Positions 46,628 through 54,917 of a DNA stretch of 64,000 nucleotides are shown one piece after another. Where the stretch lies: the NCBI GenBank assembly GCA_020637165.1, contig JACJWN010000004.1, positions 186,001-250,000 of the forward strand, written 5' to 3'. The translations under genes were made by a program, and so were the position numbers. The stretch is from Mycolicibacterium sp. Lineage in GTDB: Bacteria > Actinomycetota > Actinomycetes > Mycobacteriales > Mycobacteriaceae. The first letter of the stretch is position 1, and each line of letters opens with the position of its first letter. The notes under the pieces were generated by a model. It was given only the letters and a program-made list of their open reading frames with translations. It was not told the origin of the DNA and searched no databases.

Positions 46628-47787
46628 CGCACGCCCCGTAAGGCGAGCAACTCTCCCAGCGCCTCCATCCCGTCCTGCGGGCCCCGATCCACGTGCCACG
46701 CCGGAACCGTGTTGACCCGCCCGGACCGATCACGGCGCAGCAGCGCGATCTCGGTGAGCCGTCTGCCCTCCGATCCGCGGCTGACGTGCAGCACTACCTG
46801 GACGGCCGCAGCCAACTGGCTGTGCAGTGCGGCGCGGTCCAGTCCGCCGAGGGCGGCGAGCGCCTCCAGGCGGGCGGGAACCTCGGCCGGACTGTTGGCG
46901 TGGACCGTTCCAGCGCCGCCGTCATGACCGGTGTTGAGCGCCGCCAGAAGGTCGATCACCTCTGCGCCGCGGACCTCGCCGACAATGATCCGGTCCGGCC
47001 GCATGCGCAACGTCTGCCGGACCAACTGGCGCAGCGTGATCTCTCCCGCACCCTCCACGTTGGCGCTGCGGGCCACCAGACGAACCAGATGGGGGTGCCG
47101 GGGTTGCAATTCCGCGGCGTCCTCGACGCAGAGGATCCGTTCGCGTTCATCCACGGCACCGAGTGCGGCGGCCAACAATGTGGTCTTTCCCGCTCCGGTG
47201 CCACCGGAGACCAGGAAGGCCAACCGTGCGGTGATGATGGACCTCAGTAGTCGGTCGGCGTCGGGGGCTATCGCGCCGGCCGCGGCAAGGGCCGCCAGGT
47301 CCTGGGCGGCCGGCCGCAACACCCGCAACGACAGGCACGTTCCCCCTGCCGCAACCGGGGGCAGTACGGCATGCATCCGCACGGTGAACCGCCCGCCGCC
47401 CACCTCGGTCAGCTGCGCATCCACCCACGGTTGGGCGTCATCGAGCCGGCGACCGGCCGCAGCTGCCAGCCGCTGCGCAAGCCTGCGCACCGCGGCCTCG
47501 TCGTTGAAACGGATCGCACTGCGACGCAAACCGTTTCCGTCGTCAACCCAGACATCGCGCGGGCTGGTCACCAGAACGTCGGTGGCGCCCTCTGCACGCA
47601 GCAGCGGCTCGAGAATTCCGGCCCCGGTGAGTTCGGTCTCCAGAACTCGCAGATTGCTCAGAACCTCCGTGTCACCCAGGACCCCACCTGATTCCGCCCG
47701 AATCGCCGCTGCGACGACCGATGGCTTCAGCGGACCGGACTCTGCGGCCAGCCGCTCACGCACCCGGTTAATCAGTGAGTCGCTCAC
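46624..47787 (-). CDS. tadA: Tad pilus secretion ATPase TadA/CpaF
   Basis: 387 residues. An N-terminal domain (VRERLAAESGPLKPSVVAAA) leads to the secretion ATPase core: Walker A SGGTGAGKTTLLAA, Asp box ILCVEDAAELQP, Walker B RPDRIIVGEVRGAE and His box TGHDGGAGTVHANS. It powers pilin assembly. The stop overlaps tadB (GTGA) and the start overlaps ssd, so the operon ssd-tadA-tadB-tadC is tightly coupled. Intact. Confidence 0.95.
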   Translation of the reverse strand: MSDSLINRVRERLAAESGPLKPSVVAAAIRAESGGVLGDTEVLSNLRVLETELTGAGILEPLLRAEGATDVLVTSPRDVWVDDGNGLRRSAIRFNDEAAVRRLAQRLAAAAGRRLDDAQPWVDAQLTEVGGGRFTVRMHAVLPPVAAGGTCLSLRVLRPAAQDLAALAAAGAIAPDADRLLRSIITARLAFLVSGGTGAGKTTLLAAALGAVDERERILCVEDAAELQPRHPHLVRLVARSANVEGAGEITLRQLVRQTLRMRPDRIIVGEVRGAEVIDLLAALNTGHDGGAGTVHANSPAEVPARLEALAALGGLDRAALHSQLAAAVQVVLHVSRGSEGRRLTEIALLRRDRSGRVNTVPAWHVDRGPQDGMEALGELLALRGVR

Positions 47788-48846
47788 GCCGCCCGCCCTC
47801 CGGCGCTGCGCTGCGCGATCTCGAGCACCGCCAGTGCGCCCCGGGCCAGCGGCGAACGACGGCGCAGCCGCAGGCCATTCCGCTCGATCCGCGCCGCGAG
47901 CATCGGCTCAGGGCGCATCGCGGCCAGCAGCGGCACCTCGACGATCCCGGCCGCCTCCGCGGCGTTCAGCCCACCCGGCGCCGGGCCCCGAACAACCAGC
48001 CCGATGGCCGGGTTCAGGGTGCGGAGGACGGTGGCGCCCGCTGCCGTGGCGGCGATGCCCCGCACGTCACAGGTGGTCACAATCACCACGAGGTCTGCGC
48101 CCTGGACTGCGCACACCGCCGCCGGGGTCGGCTGACGCGGTACGTCACAGATCACTGTGGCCCCACCACGGCGTCCCGCATCCACCACTGCCCCCACCGC
48201 TCCGGGATCGATGTCATGGAATGTTCTGGTGCCGGAGAGAAATCGCAAACCGACTTGGTGCGGGAGCACTTCTTTCAAGGCCGCCCAACTCAGCCGTCCG
48301 CTCTGCAGGCTCAGATCCGGCCAGCGCAGGCCGGGCGATGATTCACCCCCCAACAACAGGTCGATCCCCCCGCCACACGGGTCGAGATCCACCAGCAGCG
48401 CCTCCTGCACACCGCGCCAGCGCGGCGGCGAACACCGACGCACCCCCGCCGCCGGGGCCGGCGGCAACCGCGATGACCCGACCACGATGGACTCCCAGGG
48501 CACCAGAATCGGTGTTCTCGGCGAGGTGACGAATCAGTTCGGATTCCTGGCTGGGAAGAGCGCAAACACATTGGGCGCCAATATCTATCGCCGCTGACCA
48601 AGCGGCTTCCGAAGACCGGTCCGGCGCGATCAGCGCTACCCCGTCACGGCGGGGCATGTCGGCCTGCACACAGCGATGCGCCCCGGCCTCGTCCACGACG
48701 ACGGCCGCAGCGGCGAGCCAGACCTGCCGAGCCGGGAGCTGCGCCCTGGCTATCCGCGCGCTGACCGCCGCCACGATGCGCTCAGCGCTCGCGGCCAACT
48801 CGGGGTCGTCGACCACGGTCAGGACGGTGGGCGGGGTGGCATTCAT
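47784..48846 (-). CDS. ssd: Septum-site/pilus ATPase-like protein Ssd (Rv3660c, FtsZ-regulating type), frameshifted
   Basis: About 354 residues after joining two frames. The first, from ATG 48846 (MNATPPTVLTVVDDPELA), has a receiver-like domain, then the deviant P-loop GPGGGGASVFAAALAR. The second continues VQEALLVDLDPCGGGIDLLLG (Walker A' region) to GALAVLEIAQRSAGG. The break is at 48411-48420, where one missing base (for example a C in GCGCGG) would restore the frame. The fold is MinD/TadZ-like. The neighbouring tad genes suggest a role in localising the pilus machine, while Rv3660c is also known as Ssd for its effect on septum formation. The lesion is probably a sequencing error. Confidence 0.85.
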
Positions 48847-48931
48847 GGCGCCAACGCTGACGGGAACACGCCCACTGTGGCGATTCACCCGGCGAGCGAC
48901 TGTGGATGGAGCCGAATTGGTGCACAAAAGG

Positions 48932-49019
48932 GACGACCCTCGCCAGGGGGGGAGGAGGCGAGGGTCGTCATGCATCAGCCCCGGGGGGTCGGGCTGATGC
49001 ATGCTCGGCATAAGCCGAG
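48932..49019 (-). promoter_or_regulatory. Three consecutive hairpins in the leader of the ssd-tad operon
   Basis: Hairpin A: GACGACCCTCGCC (48932-48944) with its perfect complement at 48957-48969. Hairpin B: ATGCATCAGCCC (48970-48981) with 48991-49002. Hairpin C: CTCGGC (49004-49009) with 49014-49019, loop ATAA. They are separated by 0 and 1 bases. A minus-strand -10-like TATAGT lies at 49028-49033, so a transcript would begin just at hairpin C and carry all three before the ssd start at 48846. Confidence 0.7.
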
Positions 49020-49366
49020 TGATGCTCACTATACACACGACGAGGAGGTCTGACGCAAGCGCCACACCAAACTCAAAACCAGGTTTTTCCTGTGAACCTG
49101 CAGTCTCGGCCAGGTGTCCTGAACTGCCATTTTCCGTCGACCACGGACGGCGGACCGAAGCCGGGGTGACACCCCGTATGACCTCGGCGCTATTTGATCC
49201 TGATAAGAACTGCTTCGCCGGAGCGGCGGAAAAAGCCTGGGCGCGCTTCGCCGCCCACCCGGGACACGAGGCCGGAAACCTCCGAAGCCCTCACACGGAC
49301 CTCGCACCTGCGTTGGAAAAGCGCCACTTTTTGAGATTGTCCGAACTGTTGCCGATTACCCCTTGC

Positions 49367-49382
49367 TGTGACAGCCGTCACG
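49367..49382. promoter_or_regulatory. Predicted Crp (cAMP receptor protein) box in the Ms1 promoter
   Basis: TGTGACAGCCGTCACG fits the mycobacterial Crp consensus TGTGA-N6-TCACG at every defined position. It lies between a -35-like TTGCTG (49363-49368) and a -10-like TAAAAA (49386-49391), spacing 17, so binding would most simply repress this start. Confidence 0.6.
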
Positions 49383-49397
49383 TAGTAAAAATGGAAT

Positions 49398-49693
49398 CAC
49401 GGAAGCTTGGCAAGGCCAAGGCAAGACCGGAAGAGAAGGTTTTACCTCCCGACCCAAGCGACCCAGCACGGTTCCGGGCACCCACGCGGAGCACGCCGCG
49501 ATTAGGCAGAAGTGTTGTGGGCCTGCGTACTTGAGCAGAGCGAGTGGATTTGCTTCTCTTTGGGCAGAGTCGCATCCGCAGCGCAGCGAGAGATCGCCGA
49601 GGCCGACCCACACAACCCACCCAGCACGCCTGGTAACCCGGCAACCGTGCTAGCGGGCGGCGAGCCGAACACGTTTCGGAGCGCCGCCCGCTT
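49398..49693 (+). ncRNA. Ms1-type small RNA (MTS2823 homologue), predicted from position and signals
   Basis: In mycobacteria the abundant RNA Ms1/MTS2823, about 300 nt, lies just upstream of the 3' end of Rv3662c on the opposite strand and binds core RNA polymerase. Here the same gap has a promoter (-35 at 49363, -10 at 49386) and, 295 bases later, a strong hairpin terminator. The predicted length therefore matches. No protein gene fits in this stretch. Exact ends are inferred. Confidence 0.65.
49652..49692. terminator. Strong hairpin between the Ms1 locus and the Rv3662c-like gene
   Basis: AGCGGGCGGCG (49652-49662) pairs with CGCCGCCCGCT (49682-49692), and inside the loop CCGAA pairs with TTCGG, giving a 16-bp stem with an AG/AG internal loop. 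It lies 22 bases after the stop of the minus-strand gene and so can serve both transcripts. Confidence 0.8.
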
Positions 49694-49714
49694 CGCATGT
49701 CAGCGAAAGACCCC

Positions 49715-50473
49715 TCAGCCGGAGGCCGACTCGGCGATCGAGAGTGCCTCTCGCGCACCGTCTTCCAACCCACGGCAGCACAGCAGGATCCATGCACCGA
49801 CGCCCTCGGGTTCGCCGGTCGCGAAGGCCGCAGCCGCGGAATCGTACTCTTCGGCTCTACGCATCCAATAGACCTCAGGCACCCCGAGTCCATGCGGATC
49901 CAGACCCGATGCAGCGGAGACCAGCCGCGAAACGCCCCGGGCGACAACGCCATCGGCACTACCGAAAGGGGCCAGAGTCAGCAGTTCACCGTGGGCGACG
50001 GCCGCGAGCAGCGGTGCGGGAACCGAACTGCGACCGCTAACCAACCGGGTCAGGAGGTCAAGGCGGGCAACCACCTCGGGAAGCTGCCGGGGCCGGCCCA
50101 GTCGCTCTTCGCCGACCAGATCAGCGGCGGCCAGGGCATGCAGCCGCGCCAGAGCCTGCAGCGGGGCGCGCTGCCACACCCCGACGACGCTGGTGGAACC
50201 GCCTTCGAGCGCCTGCCCGACCCGCAACGCACCGGCCAGCACCGGGTCATCCGGACCGGAATCGGCGCCGAGGTCCACGCCGCCACCGTCGAGCACCGAG
50301 GAGGACCTGGCACCGCGGACCGCGGACTCGGCCGCCGTGACCGGCCAGTTCCGTAAGTTTGTGCGGTGGCGATGGGCCTTGCCGAGCGCCACCCGCGCGG
50401 CCTCTGCGGCGTCGGCAACCCCGGGCAGACCCAACAACGGCGCGAGCAGGTCGCGCGAGCCGCCGGTGTTCAC
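49715..50473 (-). CDS. Conserved hypothetical protein (Rv3662c type)
   Basis: 252 residues, close to the 256 of Rv3662c. An Ala/Leu-rich, mostly helical cytoplasmic protein with motifs RNWPVTAAESAVRGARSS and LVGEERLGRPRQLPE. It has no signal, membrane segment or catalytic motif that I recognise. Its start is 67 bases from the divergent acs gene. The gene upstream in M. tuberculosis (the dpp peptide transporter genes between Rv3662c and acs) is absent here. Confidence 0.82.
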   Translation of the reverse strand: MNTGGSRDLLAPLLGLPGVADAAEAARVALGKAHRHRTNLRNWPVTAAESAVRGARSSSVLDGGGVDLGADSGPDDPVLAGALRVGQALEGGSTSVVGVWQRAPLQALARLHALAAADLVGEERLGRPRQLPEVVARLDLLTRLVSGRSSVPAPLLAAVAHGELLTLAPFGSADGVVARGVSRLVSAASGLDPHGLGVPEVYWMRRAEEYDSAAAAFATGEPEGVGAWILLCCRGLEDGAREALSIAESASG

Positions 50474-50540
50474 GAACGGTCACGCTAACCGGGCGAACGA
50501 CCCGGCGCCGCGGCGGGTGCGAAATGACTACGCTTCCTCT

Positions 50541-52502
50541 ATGACCGAGGAGCAGAACGACGTTCCGGCCCACTATCCGCCCCCTACCGGATTCGCCGCC
50601 GCCGCCAACGCGACGGCGGATCTCTACGACGCGGCCGAGGCCGACCGGCTGGCCTTCTGGGCCACGCAGGCCGAACGGCTGCACTGGGACACTCCGTTCA
50701 CCGAGGTGCTCGACTGGTCTGGGGCTCCGGTCGCGAAGTGGTTCGTCGGGGGTCGGCTCAATGTGGCCTACAACTGCGTCGACCGCCATGTCGAAGCCGG
50801 CAACGGAGACCGCGTCGCCATCCACTGGGAGGGCGAACCAGTCGGGGACGAGCGGACCATCACCTACGCGCAACTCAAGGACGAGGTGTGCAGGGCGGCC
50901 AACACGCTGGCGGAGCTCGGTCTGGTCGCGGGCGACCGGGTGGCCATCTACATGCCGATGGTTCCCGAGGCGATCGTCGCGATGCTCGCCTGTGCTCGGC
51001 TGGGCATCATGCACTCAGTGGTTTTCGGCGGATTCTCGGCGTCGGCGTTGAGAGCCCGGGTGCAGGACGCTCAGGCCAAGCTGGTGATCACCACCGACGG
51101 GCAATACCGGCGAGGAAAGGCGGTGTCGCTGAAGGATGCCGTCGACGAGGCGGTCGCCAACCAGCCCTCGGTGGGAAACGTTCTGGTGGTTCGGCGAACC
51201 GGAATCGACGTGGACTGGACCGAGGGCCGCGACCTGTGGTGGCACGACACCGTCGAGAAGGCGTCGCCGGACCATACCCCGGAGGCCTTCGACGCCGAGC
51301 AACCGCTGTTCCTGCTCTACACCTCGGGCACCACCGGCAAGCCCAAGGGCATCATGCACACCTCCGGCGGATACCTGACGCAGGCCTCCTACACCCACAA
51401 CTATGTTTTCGACATCAAGCCCGAGACCGACGTCTACTGGTGCACCGCCGACATCGGATGGGTGACCGGGCACACCTATATCGTCTACGGGCCGCTGTCT
51501 AACGGCGCCAGCCAGGTGGTTTACGAGGGGACCCCCGCCTCGCCCGACGAGCACCGCCACTTCCAGGTGATCGAAAAGTACGGCGTCACCATCTATTACA
51601 CGGCACCCACCCTGGTCCGCACCTTCATGAAGTGGGGCCGGGAGTTGGCCTTCCAACACGATCTGTCCAGCATTCGGCTGCTGGGATCGGTCGGCGAGCC
51701 CATCAACCCCGAGGCGTGGCGGTGGTACCGGCTGGTGTTCGGCGGCGACCGTGTCCCCATCGTTGACACCTGGTGGCAGACCGAGACCGGGGCGGCGATG
51801 ATCTCCCCGCTTCCTGGCGTGACGACCTGCAAGCCCGGTTCGGCGATGCGCCCGCTACCAGGCATCTCCGCGAAGATCGTGGACGACAACGGCGTGGAGT
51901 TGCAGCCCGCTAGCGAGCACGGTGAACACGTCACCGGCTACCTGGTGCTGGACAAGCCGTGGCCCTCCATGCTTCGCGGGATCTGGGGCGACCCGGAGCG
52001 CTTCGTGGAGACCTACTGGTCACGGTTCGGCGAGCAGGGCTGGTATTTCGCCGGCGACGGCGCCCGTTACGGCAGCGACGGGGAGGTGTGGGTGCTCGGC
52101 CGGATCGACGACGTGATGAATGTATCCGGCCACCGGATCTCGACAGCCGAGGTGGAGTCGGCGCTGGTGGGCCATGCAGGGGTGGCCGAGGCCGCCGTGG
52201 TCGGAGCCTCCGACGATCAGACCGGTCAGGCGATCTGCGCGTTCGTCATCCTCAAGGAGCACCACGCCGCCATGCCGACCGCAGACATGGTTGATGAGCT
52301 GCGCGCCGAGGTGGCCCGGGAGATCTCGCCGATTGCCAAGCCGCGCGAGATTCACGTGGTCCCCGAGCTTCCCAAGACCCGGAGCGGCAAGATCATGCGC
52401 CGACTTCTGCGCGACGTCGCCGAGGGCCGGGAACTCGGCGACACATCGACTCTGCTCGACCCGACCGTTTTCCAGGCCATCCGCGCAAGTAAGGCGAACT
52501 GA
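50541..52502 (+). CDS. acs: Acetyl-CoA synthetase
   Basis: 653 residues from the ATG at 50541; the frame is open much further upstream through a shadow of the divergent gene. Motifs of AMP-forming acetyl-CoA synthetases are in order: the P-loop-like YTSGTTGKPKG, the acetate-pocket region VDTWWQTETGAAMISPLPG, YFAGDGARYGSDG with LGRIDDVMNVSGHRIS, and the C-terminal RSGKIMRRLLR, whose Lys is the usual acetylation site. It converts acetate, ATP and CoA to acetyl-CoA. In mycobacteria the enzyme is known to be inactivated by the cAMP-dependent acetylase. Confidence 0.97.
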   Translation: MTEEQNDVPAHYPPPTGFAAAANATADLYDAAEADRLAFWATQAERLHWDTPFTEVLDWSGAPVAKWFVGGRLNVAYNCVDRHVEAGNGDRVAIHWEGEPVGDERTITYAQLKDEVCRAANTLAELGLVAGDRVAIYMPMVPEAIVAMLACARLGIMHSVVFGGFSASALRARVQDAQAKLVITTDGQYRRGKAVSLKDAVDEAVANQPSVGNVLVVRRTGIDVDWTEGRDLWWHDTVEKASPDHTPEAFDAEQPLFLLYTSGTTGKPKGIMHTSGGYLTQASYTHNYVFDIKPETDVYWCTADIGWVTGHTYIVYGPLSNGASQVVYEGTPASPDEHRHFQVIEKYGVTIYYTAPTLVRTFMKWGRELAFQHDLSSIRLLGSVGEPINPEAWRWYRLVFGGDRVPIVDTWWQTETGAAMISPLPGVTTCKPGSAMRPLPGISAKIVDDNGVELQPASEHGEHVTGYLVLDKPWPSMLRGIWGDPERFVETYWSRFGEQGWYFAGDGARYGSDGEVWVLGRIDDVMNVSGHRISTAEVESALVGHAGVAEAAVVGASDDQTGQAICAFVILKEHHAAMPTADMVDELRAEVAREISPIAKPREIHVVPELPKTRSGKIMRRLLRDVAEGRELGDTSTLLDPTVFQAIRASKAN

Positions 52503-52505
52503 GCC

Positions 52506-53237
52506 TCAGGCCGGCCCCGGCGCCGGACTCGACGTCGGCACGAAGCCGGCGCCCGGGCGGTCCTTGGCCGCCAGGTCCGCCAGGATCGAGTTGATCGACA
52601 TCGTCACCGCCGGCGTGTGCAGCGGGATGTATTTGATGATGCAAGTGGGCAGGCCTTCGGTGAAGGCGCCGTGGATCATGCCGACCAGCTTGTTATTCAC
52701 CGTCACCGGCGCACCGGAGTCGCCGGGCTGGCCGCAGACCTGATTGACGATGGTGCCCGGTTCCTCACCCGGCCCCCAGGTCACACCGCAGGAGTAACCG
52801 GTCGTCCGGCCCAGTTTGCAGGCCACCTGACCGAACGACGGGTCGGGTCCGATGCCGTCGATCTTGAATCCGTTCCAGTTCGACACCGGCCTGACCTTCG
52901 CCGGATCGAACCGGATCACCGCGTAGTCCAGGCCGTCATTGCCGGCCACCATCGTTCCGATAGCCCCCTGGCCCTCGGCGCCCTCGGCCGACACCTGGGC
53001 GCCCGGTCCGCCACAGTGCGCAGAGGTGAAGCCGATCAGCGCGCCGGTCTTGTCATTGCCGATGGCGGTCAGCGTGCAGTAGGTGTCGGTGTCGATGACG
53101 ATGCCGGCGCCGCCACCGATGGGCACCCGGTCGTCGGCGCCGGCGATCGCCGATGCGGGCAGCAGAGCCGCAACCGCCAGCAGTGCCGCACCCACCGTGC
53201 GCCGCGCACGAAGTGGACTGATCACTGGAACCTCCAT
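52506..53237 (-). CDS. Secreted trypsin-like serine protease (Rv3668c type)
   Basis: 243 residues. A signal peptide (RRTVGAALLAVAALLPASAIA, cut near AGA before DDRVP) is followed by a chymotrypsin-fold domain. The catalytic triad is visible: His75 in TSAHCGG, Asp104 in GLDYAVIRF and Ser174 in CGQPGDSGAPV. Cys pairs at 54/75 region and at 140/150/168/199 suggest disulfides. The related Rv3668c has the same layout. It is exported, and its substrate is unknown. The tail ends Pro/Ser-rich. Confidence 0.9.
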   Translation of the reverse strand: MEVPVISPLRARRTVGAALLAVAALLPASAIAGADDRVPIGGGAGIVIDTDTYCTLTAIGNDKTGALIGFTSAHCGGPGAQVSAEGAEGQGAIGTMVAGNDGLDYAVIRFDPAKVRPVSNWNGFKIDGIGPDPSFGQVACKLGRTTGYSCGVTWGPGEEPGTIVNQVCGQPGDSGAPVTVNNKLVGMIHGAFTEGLPTCIIKYIPLHTPAVTMSINSILADLAAKDRPGAGFVPTSSPAPGPA

Positions 53238-53369
53238 CGCCTTTCCCCACCTGACATTCAAGTTTAACGTGGCCCCACCAGTAACTCCCGCAACAGCGGA
53301 CTGGCGCCCGGCGGCGAGTCCGGCATGGCAACATGAACTCCCGACCACACCGACCGCTGGAGGAGCGCC

Positions 53370-53936
53370 GTGAGCAATCGGGATCGCAAGAACGGGGTAC
53401 CCAACTCGATCACCTCGATTCCGCTGGTGGACCCCCACGCGATGCCCGCCGATCCCTCCATCGGCGACCTGGTCAAGGACGCAACGACCCAGGTGTCGAC
53501 GCTGGTGCGCGCGGAGGTCGAATTGGCCAAGGCTGAGATCACCCGCGATGTGCGCAAAGGCCTCACCGGCAGCGTCTTCTTCATCCTGGCCCTGGTAGTG
53601 CTGCTCTACTCGACCTTCTTCATGTTCTTCTTCCTCGCCGAGTTGCTCGACAACTGGCTCTACCGCTGGGCTGCATTCCTCGTCGTCTTCCTTCTGATGA
53701 TCGCGGTAACCGCAGTCTTCGCGTTGCTTGGCTACTTGAAGGTGCGCCGCATCCGGGGTCCGCAGCAGACGATCGAATCCGTCAAAGAGACCACCGCCGC
53801 GCTCACCCCGGGAATCAACAAGGCCATGGGCGTGGCCACCCCCGCCCAGAGCACAATTTCCGGCACCGCTCCGGCAAAGCCGGCCCCGCAACCCGCCGCA
53901 TCGGACCCGGCACCCACCGATCCATCGGGTTGGTGA
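53370..53936 (+). CDS. Holin-X-type membrane protein (Rv3669 type)
   Basis: 188 residues. The first 45 are polar, then an amphipathic helix LVRAEVELAKAEITRDVRKG, typical of actinobacterial holin superfamily III proteins (DUF1469/Phage_holin_3_6). Two strong membrane helices follow (VFFILALVVLLYSTFFMFFF and AAFLVVFLLMIAVTAVFALL). The C-terminus is Ala/Pro-rich and disordered. The family name comes from similarity, not proven lysis function. It overlaps the next gene's start by one base. Confidence 0.88.
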   Translation: MSNRDRKNGVPNSITSIPLVDPHAMPADPSIGDLVKDATTQVSTLVRAEVELAKAEITRDVRKGLTGSVFFILALVVLLYSTFFMFFFLAELLDNWLYRWAAFLVVFLLMIAVTAVFALLGYLKVRRIRGPQQTIESVKETTAALTPGINKAMGVATPAQSTISGTAPAKPAPQPAASDPAPTDPSGW

Positions 53937-54880
53937 TGGCGCGACCGGACCCGTCGGTCACCCGTATCGCGGGTCCCTGGCGTCACCTCGACGTCCACGC
54001 CAACGGAATCCGGTTCCAGTGTGTCGAGGCCTTGGCCGGGCCAGGCGACGACACCCCGCTCAGCGCACGTCCACTGGTGCTCCTGATGCACGGCTTCGGC
54101 TCTTTCTGGTGGTCCTGGCGCCACCAGCTACGCGGCTTGTCGGGCGCCCGGCTGGTGTCGGTGGACCTGCGCGGGTACGGCGGCAGCGACAAACCCCCAC
54201 GCGGTTATGACGGCTGGACCCTGGCCGGGGATACCGCGGGTCTGGTGCGTGCGCTGGGCCATACCTCGGCCACGTTGGTGGGTCACGCCGATGGCGGCCT
54301 GGTCTGCTGGGCCACCGCTGTGCTGCACGCGCGGGTGGTGCGGGCGATCGCACTGATCAGCTCACCGCACCCCGCGGCCTTGCGCGCCGCCGCTCTGAGA
54401 GACCGCGACCAGGGCCGTGCGCTGCTGCCCACGCTGCTGCGCTACCAGGTTCCACGACTGCCGGAGCGCGAACTGACCCGCGAGGACGCGAACGGGCTCG
54501 AACACCTGGTCCGCGCCCGGGCCTCGGCCGCCTGGCAAGCGGGCGACGACTTCCGCGAGACCATCGGACATCTTCGCCACGCCATCCAGATCCCGTCAGC
54601 GGCCCACTCGGCGTTGGAATATCAGCGCTGGGCGGTGCGAAGCCAGTTCCGCAACGAAGGGCGGCGCTTCATGAAGCTGATGAACCGTCGACTCGAGGTT
54701 CCGCTGCTGCACCTGCGCGGCGAGGACGATCCCTACGTTCTGGCCGACCCGGTGGAACGCAGCCAGCGTTTCGCCCCCGGGGGCCGCTTCGCCGAGGTGC
54801 CGGCGGTGGGCCACTACGCCCACGAGGAGGCGCCGGCCGAGGTCAACGCACAGCTGCAGCGCTTCCTCAGCGCCCTATGA
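53936..54880 (+). CDS. ephE: Alpha/beta hydrolase, epoxide hydrolase-like (Rv3670 type)
   Basis: 314 residues from the ATG at 53936; the frame opens two codons earlier at a GTG. Oxyanion-hole motif LMHGFGSFWWSWR, then DLRGYGGSDKPPRGYDG, nucleophile region LVGHADGGLVCW with Asp as nucleophile (HxD-type elbow GHADGG), a lid domain, and the late acid/His pair (EDDPYVLADP and VGHYAHEEAP). Such enzymes open epoxides with water. The gene follows the holin-like gene without gap and lies convergent to marP, as in M. tuberculosis. Confidence 0.9.
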   Translation: MARPDPSVTRIAGPWRHLDVHANGIRFQCVEALAGPGDDTPLSARPLVLLMHGFGSFWWSWRHQLRGLSGARLVSVDLRGYGGSDKPPRGYDGWTLAGDTAGLVRALGHTSATLVGHADGGLVCWATAVLHARVVRAIALISSPHPAALRAAALRDRDQGRALLPTLLRYQVPRLPERELTREDANGLEHLVRARASAAWQAGDDFRETIGHLRHAIQIPSAAHSALEYQRWAVRSQFRNEGRRFMKLMNRRLEVPLLHLRGEDDPYVLADPVERSQRFAPGGRFAEVPAVGHYAHEEAPAEVNAQLQRFLSAL

Positions 54881-54917
54881 ACCTCAGACCCCTGTAACCA
54901 ATCGGCCCGATAACCGA

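Noticed and set aside
49001..49534. 177-residue plus-strand frame over the Ms1 locus
   Set aside because: It crosses a structured leader and the predicted RNA promoter, has no domain or start signal, and does not resemble the HAD protein found near this place in M. tuberculosis.
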